64,000 bases of DNA from Halobacillus hunanensis (GTDB lineage: Bacteria > Bacillota > Bacilli > Bacillales > Halobacillaceae), in assembly GCF_900166655.1 (NCBI RefSeq), contig NZ_FVZB01000005.1:439001-503000 (forward strand). Reading direction: 5' to 3'. Positions 56,061-62,197 of this stretch are shown here, piece by piece. Positions within the stretch are counted from its first letter, which is position 1, and every line of letters begins with the position of its first letter. The notes beneath the pieces were generated by a model. That model had not been told where the DNA came from and made no database searches. It saw nothing but the letters and a program-made list of their open reading frames with translations. The translations under genes and the position numbers were made by a program.

Positions 56061-56519
56061 ATGGACGATCGTATGTTCAGAGCAGCGATGGGGAAATTTG
56101 CAACGGGAGTTACGGTCATCGCTTCAGAGATGGATGGAGATGTTCATGGGATGACAGCCAACGCGTTCATGTCGGTCTCCCTTGATCCGAAACTCATCCT
56201 GATTTCCGTAGATGGAAAGGCTAAAATGAATGAAGTGATTAAGAATTCAGAGAAGTTTACCGTCAACATTTTGTCAGGTGATCAGAAGGAAATGTCGATG
56301 ATTTTCGCCGGACAAATTAAAGATGGGAAGAAGGTAGAGTTCGACACCTTTGAAGGGCTTCCGGTAATAGGCGACTCACTTGTCAGTTTAGCTTGTAATC
56401 TTTACCAGGCCCACGATGCTGGTGATCACACCTTATTCATTGGAGAGGTCAAGAATTTGAATGTTCAAGACGGAGAGCCGCTGGCCTTTTATGAAGGAAA
56501 CTATAAACAAATGACATAA
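56061..56519 (+). CDS. hpaC: Flavin reductase component of 4-hydroxyphenylacetate 3-monooxygenase
   Basis: 152 aa flavin reductase-like protein: FRAAMGKFATGVTVIAS, GMTANAFMSVSLDPKLILISV and HTLFIGEVKNL are family signatures. It reduces FAD with NADH and hands FADH2 to HpaB. AGAGGTG fits best with ATG 56061 (spacing six); ATG 56058 and GTG 56052 are alternative starts. It is encoded after hpaD rather than next to hpaB. Confidence 0.88.
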   Translation: MDDRMFRAAMGKFATGVTVIASEMDGDVHGMTANAFMSVSLDPKLILISVDGKAKMNEVIKNSEKFTVNILSGDQKEMSMIFAGQIKDGKKVEFDTFEGLPVIGDSLVSLACNLYQAHDAGDHTLFIGEVKNLNVQDGEPLAFYEGNYKQMT

Positions 56520-56539
56520 CTCTAAGGGGAGGGGTAACG

Positions 56540-57415
56540 ATGAGAACGGTATCAATTGATTTTCCAATGGCACGGTCAATACAGGAAGACAGCGAAGCAT
56601 GCGTCATGGCGTTAGGGTTTTTTGACGGCGTCCATTTAGGGCATCAAAAAATCATTCAAACAGCTAAGAAGCTGGCTGACGAAAAAAGTCTCAAGCTTGC
56701 TGTAATGACTTTTAACCAGCACCCCTCCTCCGTTATTAAGAAAGGAACGATTATCACCAACTACATGACACCACTGGCTGCGAAAGCAAGAGTGTTCGAA
56801 GGGCTTGGTGTTGATCTTCTATACGTTGTGAATTTTAAACCGGAAGTTGCTAAAATCCCACATGACCAATTTGTTGACGACTACTTATGCGGGTTGAGCT
56901 GTAAGCATGTCGTTGCCGGTTTTGATTACAAATATGGGTTTAAAGGCAAAGGAGATATGGAACAACTGCCGATCGACAGTGTTGGCCGTTTTTCAGTCAC
57001 AACAGTAGGTAAACTGGAGAAGAGCGAGCAAAAAGTAAGTTCAACACTGTTGCGGGGGTTGATTTCCTCCGGGAGAGTAGAAGAAATCCCTAGATACTTG
57101 GGGAGGAGCTACTCGATAGCAGGCACATTAAAGGGACGAGGAAGAACGTGCACGATTGATTTTGACCCGGACTATTACCTTCCTTGCCCCGGTTTATATG
57201 AAGTAACGATTAATAAAAATACGTCCCAATTAAAAGGAATGTGTGAAGTGAAATCCGTTCACCATCCTGGCCAGCTGCAAGTTACGCTGTTCCGTGACCA
57301 ATTATTTGATAATCATGCGGAAGCAGAACTGCAGTGGGATAATTTTATAGCCGATTTTGACATGGATGCATTCCATGCACAAGGGGATTTTCGCGAATTG
57401 GAAATGAGCATTTGA
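56540..57415 (+). CDS. FAD synthetase paralogue in the hpa operon (RibF-like, kinase part degenerate)
   Basis: 291 aa. Residues 18-185 form an FMN adenylyltransferase domain with the nucleotidyltransferase HxGH motif (GFFDGVHLGHQK, His32 and His35) and the C-terminal VSSTLLRG motif at ~166-173. Residues ~188-290 align in position with the riboflavin kinase domain (YSIAGTLKGRGRT) but lack the GFPTAN-type kinase motif, reading CTIDFDPDYYLP instead. It therefore probably makes FAD from FMN only. AGGGGAGGGG precedes the ATG. It lies between hpaC and the DapA-like gene, so it likely supplies FAD to the HpaB/HpaC hydroxylase. Confidence 0.78.
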   Translation: MRTVSIDFPMARSIQEDSEACVMALGFFDGVHLGHQKIIQTAKKLADEKSLKLAVMTFNQHPSSVIKKGTIITNYMTPLAAKARVFEGLGVDLLYVVNFKPEVAKIPHDQFVDDYLCGLSCKHVVAGFDYKYGFKGKGDMEQLPIDSVGRFSVTTVGKLEKSEQKVSSTLLRGLISSGRVEEIPRYLGRSYSIAGTLKGRGRTCTIDFDPDYYLPCPGLYEVTINKNTSQLKGMCEVKSVHHPGQLQVTLFRDQLFDNHAEAELQWDNFIADFDMDAFHAQGDFRELEMSI

Positions 57416-57445
57416 CCTTAGTAGAATAATAGAGGAGGAATTGAC

Positions 57446-58366
57446 ATGGTACGAGATTACAATGAAGTTAAAGCCAGCTTGAGAGGTTCGGTAACCCCAG
57501 TCATCACACCTTTTAAAGCAAACCATGATGTTGATTATGAAACACTGTCTGAATTAATTGAGTTTCAATTGGAGAATGGCACACATGCGATATCTGTAAC
57601 AGGAACATCAGGAGAACCAAGTTCATTAACGGAAGAAGAACGAGTAAATGTTATGGAAACAGCTTATAAAACAATTAATGGCCGCGTTCCATTTATACCA
57701 GGCACAGGCTCAACGAACCATGATGAAACAATGCGGCTAACGAAAAAGGCCGAGGAAATCGGAGCCGATGCAGCATTAGTCATTGTTCCATATTATAATA
57801 AGCCTAACCAGCAGGCGCTCTACAAACACTTTAAAACAGTAGCCGATTCCGTTGATATTCCAATCATTGTTTACAATATTCCGGGACGGACAGCGCAAAA
57901 CTTAGAGGTTGAAACACTTGCCAACCTGAGTCGTGATTGTCCAAATATTATCGGAGTTAAAGAGTCGAACAAAAACTTCGAACATGTGAACCGTGTCCTG
58001 TTAAATTGTGGTCGAGATTTCTTGCTGTTCTCTGGAATTGAACTTCTTTGCTATCCGATGCTTGCGATTGGCGGAGCAGGATCCGTTAGCGCAACGGCTA
58101 ACGTACTGCCAGGAAAGGTCGCGCAAATGCATGATGCCTGGTTTGAGGGAGATGTCGAGACCGCTCAAAAGCTGCACTATGAGTTGATGGAGCTTAATGA
58201 TGTGCTCTTTAAAGACACCAATCCAGCACCTGTGAAAGCTGCTCTTGGGATGATGGGTAAAATTGAGCCGCATTTAAGACTGCCAATGGATCTTCCTTCA
58301 GAGGAATTGCAGAACGAAATCCGCGAAACATTAAATAAATACGGGGTGAATCTTCAACTTGTTTAG
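57446..58366 (+). CDS. DapA-superfamily lyase, probable hydratase-aldolase of the hpa pathway
   Basis: 306 aa class I aldolase barrel. The Schiff-base lysine is Lys172 (IIGVKESN), with Tyr143 and Arg148 in YNIPGRT and the GTSGEP loop at 53-58. This is the full residue set of dihydrodipicolinate synthase. Its position as the last gene of the hpa operon, while hpaH and hpaI are missing, suggests it splits the final hydroxylated seven-carbon acid to pyruvate and succinate semialdehyde, perhaps also hydrating it. A true DapA for lysine synthesis is the main alternative. GAGGAGGAA precedes the ATG. Confidence 0.7.
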   Translation: MVRDYNEVKASLRGSVTPVITPFKANHDVDYETLSELIEFQLENGTHAISVTGTSGEPSSLTEEERVNVMETAYKTINGRVPFIPGTGSTNHDETMRLTKKAEEIGADAALVIVPYYNKPNQQALYKHFKTVADSVDIPIIVYNIPGRTAQNLEVETLANLSRDCPNIIGVKESNKNFEHVNRVLLNCGRDFLLFSGIELLCYPMLAIGGAGSVSATANVLPGKVAQMHDAWFEGDVETAQKLHYELMELNDVLFKDTNPAPVKAALGMMGKIEPHLRLPMDLPSEELQNEIRETLNKYGVNLQLV

Positions 58367-58385
58367 TAGAGGATTTTATGCAGAA

Positions 58386-58417
58386 GACGGTCTATCGATA
58401 AGGTAGGCCGTTTTTGT
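58386..58417 (+). terminator. Terminator of the hpaE operon
   Basis: ACGG-CTA pairs with TAG-CCGT (one mismatch) and is followed by TTTTTG. Confidence 0.7.
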
Positions 58418-58439
58418 TTGCAAAAGGCGGCTGGCTGGT

Positions 58440-58561
58440 GAGCGATTTACATAGAAAATGAGCGCTTTAGAGAGAAATGTGAGCGACTCGCTAAAAAGAC
58501 GAGCGATTACTAGAATAATACGAGCGTTTTTGACAAAAGTTGAGCGATAATGGATAGAAGG
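58440..58561. repeat. Array of six 20-21 bp degenerate repeats (family D)
   Basis: GAGCG recurs at 58440, 58460, 58481, 58501, 58522 and 58542 (steps 20, 21, 20, 21, 20). The unit shape is GAGCGATTN followed by an A-rich half. It lies after the terminator of the hpa operon and before the histidine kinase gene. Confidence 0.88.
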
Positions 58562-58664
58562 GGGAAGCTTCCTACATGATGGGCTCCTATTTGCTAGAAC
58601 AATGTAGACGACTTCAATTATAATGGTATATGCTTAAGAGAAAGATAGGAAAGGAGCGGGGATT

Positions 58665-59744
58665 TTGTCGATACGAAAACGGTTGATTTTATCTAACATA
58701 GCCATGGTTGTTGGGCCTTTTTTATTCCTGCTTATAGTAGAAATTATAGCTGGCTACCTGCTGATGAATGTAATAGAGATAGAAAGTAGAGACCGATTGC
58801 AGAAAATATTCATCTCCATTCATTTCATAGGTTTGCTTCTCATACTAATTTTAACGAACGGAATCATTACATACTTTTTATCGAAGAGTATCATTCGTCC
58901 AGTGAACCGATTAACTCATGCAGCAGAAGAAATCGGCAAGGGAAATTTGGATTTTAAGATTGAACGGATGAGAAAAGATGAAATTGGTAAACTGTCCGAT
59001 ACCTTTGAAATGATGAGAAAGAGGCTGCAGGAATCTCAAGAGCTTAAGAAAAAGTACCAGGAGAACCGGAATAAACTAATGATGAATATTTCACATGACT
59101 TAAAGACGCCTATCACATCAATTAAAGGCCATATAGAAGGAATACGCGATGGTGTGGCAAATACCGAGGAGAAAATGGATGCTTATATTGAAACCATTCA
59201 TACGAAAACTATTGTGATGGATCGTCTCATTGACGAACTTTTTGAGCATTCTAAACTTGATATGGGGCGATTGGCTTTCCGATTCAAAGAGGTTGATTTA
59301 CAGCCATTTCTCATTGATTTGATGGAAGAGTACCAACTCGAGTGGGATGAGGTAGCTTTTTCCTTTGAGGCAGAAAAAGAAAAAGACTTTCGCGCAAAGG
59401 TTGATCCTGATCAACTAAGAAGAGTCGTTGTGAATCTAATGAATAATAGTTTAAAACATATGGATAAAACAGAGAAGAAGATTCATATTGATCTGGAAGA
59501 AAAATTTGATGAGATTACGGTAAAGGTTAAAGATAATGGACCAGGTATACTTAATAAAGACTTGCCTCATATTTTCGAGTTGTTTTATCGTTCAGACATG
59601 GCGAGGACTTCAGAAGGGGGAAGCGGTCTGGGACTAGCTATTTCTAAGCGCATTATTCAAGAACATGAGGGAGAGATCAGCGCCTCCAGCAGAATAGGTC
59701 ATGGAACAACCGTGACCTTTACTCTTCCTGTATCACGCATTTAA
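58665..59744 (+). CDS. Sensor histidine kinase
   Basis: 359 aa membrane sensor. Two helices (about 10-36 and 48-72) are separated by a very short extracellular loop of ~12 residues, so it probably senses within the membrane. HAMP (~72-125), HisKA with phosphorylated His144 (NISHDLKTPITS), N box NLMNNSLKH, G1 DNGPGI and G2 GGSGLGLAIS are all intact. Its start is TTG 58665 with AAAGGAGCGGGG upstream. It pairs with the response regulator 11 bases downstream. The short loop is like that of intramembrane-sensing kinases. Confidence 0.87.
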   Translation: MSIRKRLILSNIAMVVGPFLFLLIVEIIAGYLLMNVIEIESRDRLQKIFISIHFIGLLLILILTNGIITYFLSKSIIRPVNRLTHAAEEIGKGNLDFKIERMRKDEIGKLSDTFEMMRKRLQESQELKKKYQENRNKLMMNISHDLKTPITSIKGHIEGIRDGVANTEEKMDAYIETIHTKTIVMDRLIDELFEHSKLDMGRLAFRFKEVDLQPFLIDLMEEYQLEWDEVAFSFEAEKEKDFRAKVDPDQLRRVVVNLMNNSLKHMDKTEKKIHIDLEEKFDEITVKVKDNGPGILNKDLPHIFELFYRSDMARTSEGGSGLGLAISKRIIQEHEGEISASSRIGHGTTVTFTLPVSRI

Positions 59745-59755
59745 AGGGTGATGTA

Positions 59756-60436
59756 ATGAATCATATTCTAATCATTGAAGATGAAGAGAGTATTGCAGAA
59801 TTGCAGAGAGACTACCTGGAAATGGACGGCTATGCGGTTACGATATCTTTGGACGGGTACACTGGCCTTCACACTGCTTTAACGGAGGACGTCGACTTAG
59901 TATTGTTGGATGTCATGCTGCCAGGAATGGATGGATTCAGCGTCTGTAAAGCACTACGTAAGAAGAAGGATATTCCGATTTTAATGGTGACGGCAAAAGT
60001 AGAGGATATCGACAAAATTCGGGGACTTGGCTTGGGGGCAGATGATTACATTGTAAAACCCTTCAGTCCCAGTGAACTAGTTGCTCGTGTTAAAGCACAT
60101 CTTACAAGGTACCAACGTCTAGTCGGTAAGGCAGATCACGACACTCAAATTCGCGGACTTCACATCGATCGTAAGTCACGAAGAGTAAAAGTCAATGAGG
60201 AAGAAATCATGCTGACGGCCAAAGAGTTTAATTTATTGTCATTTCTAGCTCAGAATCCTGATCATGTCTTTAGCAAAGAGGAGTTATTTGACCGAATTTG
60301 GGGATTCGATTCTGTTGGAGATATCAGTACGGTAACTGTCCATATTAGAAAAATTCGAGAAAAGATTGAAAAAGACCCCTCACAGCCAGAGTATTTGGAA
60401 ACAGTATGGGGAGCGGGTTACCGATTTAAAAAGTAA
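59756..60436 (+). CDS. OmpR/PhoB-family response regulator
   Basis: 226 aa. The receiver domain has phospho-acceptor Asp52 (LLDVMLPGMDG) and the switch Lys in YIVKPFSPSELVAR. The C-terminal winged-helix DNA-binding domain (FNLLSFLAQNPDHVFSKEELFDRIWG...TVTVHIRKIREKIE) is complete. AAAGGGTGATGTA precedes the ATG. It is co-transcribed with the kinase. Directly downstream, four TTAA repeats with an 11-bp step precede the next gene and are the best candidate for its operator. Confidence 0.92.
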   Translation: MNHILIIEDEESIAELQRDYLEMDGYAVTISLDGYTGLHTALTEDVDLVLLDVMLPGMDGFSVCKALRKKKDIPILMVTAKVEDIDKIRGLGLGADDYIVKPFSPSELVARVKAHLTRYQRLVGKADHDTQIRGLHIDRKSRRVKVNEEEIMLTAKEFNLLSFLAQNPDHVFSKEELFDRIWGFDSVGDISTVTVHIRKIREKIEKDPSQPEYLETVWGAGYRFKK

Positions 60437-60478
60437 AAGGAAGGGATCTTCATCAATCGAAGATTCCTTCCTTTTTAT
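60435..60478 (+). terminator. Terminator of the two-component operon
   Basis: AAAAGGAAGG-ATCTTC pairs with GAAGAT-CCTTCCTTTT across ATCAATC, then a T-rich tail. Confidence 0.9.
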
Positions 60479-60480
60479 AG

Positions 60481-60518
60481 TTAAGAAATATTTAATCATT
60501 CATTAAGTAAGTTTTAAG
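60481..60518 (+). promoter_or_regulatory. Four phased TTAA repeats, probable response-regulator box
   Basis: TTAA(G/T) occurs at 60481, 60492, 60503 and 60514, an exact 11-bp step, 45-80 bp before the 60563 gene. Tandem half-sites with 11-bp step are typical of OmpR/PhoP-family binding. The regulator gene ends 45 bp upstream. Confidence 0.62.
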
Positions 60519-60562
60519 AAGGCATCTGTATCCTGTTTATTAGTAGACAGGAGGTATTAACA

Positions 60563-60970
60563 GTGAATGAAAATCAGTTAATAAAAGGTACGAAAAAAAG
60601 GCAGAAAATATTCGCAGTGATTACAGGGGTCTTTTCAGCCTGTATCGTCGTCCAAATATTTATCGCCGGTTTAGCTATTTTTGACACCCCATTGCATTGG
60701 GGAGTGCATCGTTTCTTTGTACATCTCTTTGATAAGCTTGCTCTATTGATTCTAGGGTTGTCCTTTGTCTGCAAAATGCCCACAAGCATCCGCTGGCAAA
60801 GTGGTGCAATGGTTTTGCTGATTTATTTGATGTATTTTTCGGCAAACGTAGGCGCACTTGTATCATGGGGCGCCGCACTTCACCCCGTCTTTGCCATGCT
60901 GCTCTTTAGTCTATCAGTTTACTGTACCGTGCAATCATGGCAGGCAACGAGGGAGGTGGAACCACAATGA
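60563..60970 (+). CDS. Four-helix membrane protein (DUF6220-like)
   Basis: 135 aa with four predicted helices (about 16-38, 50-68, 75-95 and 100-120). VQIFIAGLAIFDTPLHWGVH and the His/Gly pattern suggest the DUF6220 family as I recall it; function unknown. GACAGGAGG precedes the GTG at 60563. The phased TTAA box upstream predicts control by the neighbouring OmpR-type regulator. The next small gene is 6-12 bases downstream, in the same operon. Confidence 0.75.
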   Translation: MNENQLIKGTKKRQKIFAVITGVFSACIVVQIFIAGLAIFDTPLHWGVHRFFVHLFDKLALLILGLSFVCKMPTSIRWQSGAMVLLIYLMYFSANVGALVSWGAALHPVFAMLLFSLSVYCTVQSWQATREVEPQ

Positions 60971-60982
60971 AAGGTTATGGTT

Positions 60983-61171
60983 ATGCTCATTACTGCCATT
61001 GCTGGATTTATCGCCGGGATTGTAGTATCCGAGTTCATTGGAATGATGGGTTATCTTTTATTCGACCAATCAATGGGGGTCAAATATTTACCAATTGTTT
61101 TTGCAATTGTGTTTGCTTGCATAGGTCCTAGTATAGACAGGCGTTTTATCCGTGTTGGTACCCGTAAATAA
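60983..61171 (+). CDS. Small two-helix membrane protein (DUF5957-like)
   Basis: About 62-64 aa with two hydrophobic segments (MLITAIAGFIAGIVVSEFIG and LPIVFAIVFACIGPSI) and a basic tail RRFIRVGTRK. The pattern suggests the DUF5957 family. AAAGG eight bases before ATG 60983 favours that start over ATG 60977. It is probably co-expressed with the preceding membrane gene. Confidence 0.65.
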   Translation: MLITAIAGFIAGIVVSEFIGMMGYLLFDQSMGVKYLPIVFAIVFACIGPSIDRRFIRVGTRK

Positions 61172-61217
61172 TGCATTGGGGTACACAACGGGTAATCCAA
61201 TTTACAGAGAGCTTCAG

Positions 61218-61673
61218 TTATACGCGGCTAAATCCTTCTTGTTCAAGAAAATTAGCGGCTTCTTCATAAGAATTAAACGTTCCTTCAAGAGCCTCGTCTG
61301 CATATACGTTATATCCGTCTTCTTCACGCATTAAAACGAGAGACTGATCATAATCATTCATCCATTCCTCAAGGACGGGGTTTTTCTCAGCGGGCGTAGC
61401 GGATAGCGATTCGATCGCTTCCTGAACAAGGTTCCGCAGCTCGTCCGCTTTAAAATCACGAATGTTGATCATTCCTTTTGAGTCCGTCGGATAGTCTTCA
61501 AGTTCGCCAGCATAGACAAACCCGTTACCGTTTGGGTGGAGATGGTACACAATATTCTTTTTATCGTATAAGCTATTTTCAAAATGGAAATTAACGCGGC
61601 CAAGTGAAACTTCCTTTTTCTCAAGCTGGTTAAATTCCTCCATAATGGCTATTTTTTCTTCAAAAGATAACAT
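61218..61673 (-). CDS. Acidic hypothetical protein (151 aa)
   Basis: 151 aa soluble protein, strongly acidic. It has an N-terminal helix (MLSFEEKIAIMEEFNQLEKK), a central beta-rich part (GRVNFHFENS, GFVYAGELEDYP), and a C-terminal segment GYNVYADEALEGTFNSYEEAANFLEQ that resembles short YozE/DUF-type beta-helix modules. CAAGGAGG precedes the ATG. I do not recognise the family. The strong start and terminator-free compact locus support a real gene. Confidence 0.7.
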   Translation of the reverse strand: MLSFEEKIAIMEEFNQLEKKEVSLGRVNFHFENSLYDKKNIVYHLHPNGNGFVYAGELEDYPTDSKGMINIRDFKADELRNLVQEAIESLSATPAEKNPVLEEWMNDYDQSLVLMREEDGYNVYADEALEGTFNSYEEAANFLEQEGFSRV

Positions 61674-61766
61674 AAGTGCCTCCTTGAGCTTTCTTTATCA
61701 TTCGTGATTATAGCACATGGGAAACAGGAAAGGAAAAAAGGAATTGTTTAAAATAGCCAGCCGTGG

Positions 61767-61899
61767 TATAGTTAATTCTGCGATGAGCTAATTTGCGTAA
61801 GACGGCGTATATGCCTAACGTGGCTAAACGGCGAATGTGGTCGCCGGTACGTACGCGGCAAAGTATCGAAAGCTTTCCCTTCAATGGGAAAGCTTTTTT
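61767..61899 (+). ncRNA. Candidate small RNA or structured leader
   Basis: TTGTTT (61744-61749), a 17-bp spacer and TATAGT (61767-61772) make a good sigma-A promoter. About 90 bases follow with pairing potential (GCGTA/TACGC outer stem, GGC/GCC hairpin near 61804, CGGCGA/TCGCCG hairpin near 61829-61846), then the terminator AAAGCTTTCCC/GGGAAAGCTTT plus T6 ending at 61899. No ORF fits inside. It could be an independent sRNA or a riboswitch-like leader of the gene at 61938. It does not match a riboswitch class I know. Confidence 0.5.
61869..61899 (+). terminator. Intrinsic terminator of the candidate RNA
   Basis: AAAGCTTTCCC and GGGAAAGCTTT form an 11-bp stem on TTCAAT followed by TTTTTTC. Confidence 0.88.
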
Positions 61900-61937
61900 C
61901 GTGTAAAATAATAAGATGTTGAAGAGGGGGAGAAGGG

Positions 61938-62168
61938 ATGTACTTAACGATCCAGCAGACTGCTGAATACTTAGATGTGCCGTATTCATATATTGAATCC
62001 CTAATTAGAGACAAGCAAATTCGCGCTGTCCACGATGGTACAGCATATCTTATCAACAACAATCAATTTGATACCTACTTTGAACAGATAGAGAAATATC
62101 GTCTAATGATACAGGAGTACTTAAGTGAACCGTTACCTGAAGATCCCGATATTAAAGATGAAGATTAA
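61938..62168 (+). CDS. Excisionase-type helix-turn-helix protein (76 aa)
   Basis: 76 aa. Residues 1-50 form a MerR/excisionase-like HTH (LTIQQTAEYLDVPYSYIESLIRDKQIRAVHDG), followed by an acidic helical tail ending DPDIKDED. AGAGGGGGAGAAGGG precedes the ATG. There is no integrase or phage gene nearby, so it is more likely a small chromosomal DNA-binding protein than a true excisionase. It lies directly after the candidate RNA unit, possibly by read-through. Confidence 0.78.
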   Translation: MYLTIQQTAEYLDVPYSYIESLIRDKQIRAVHDGTAYLINNNQFDTYFEQIEKYRLMIQEYLSEPLPEDPDIKDED

Positions 62169-62170
62169 AT

Positions 62171-62197
62171 AAACAGAGCCCTGGAAGAACTCTGTTT
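62171..62197. terminator. Weak bidirectional terminator
   Basis: AAACAGAG and CTCTGTTT pair over an 11-base loop. It overlaps the amidohydrolase stop codon. Confidence 0.55.

Noticed and set aside
12119-58561. The repeat arrays as CRISPR
   Set aside because: Units of 20-21 bp are contiguous and diverged, with no conserved repeat/unique spacer alternation and no cas genes.
61938-62168. Phage excisionase indicating a prophage edge
   Set aside because: No integrase, attachment duplication or phage genes nearby; the HTH type is common in ordinary chromosomal genes.
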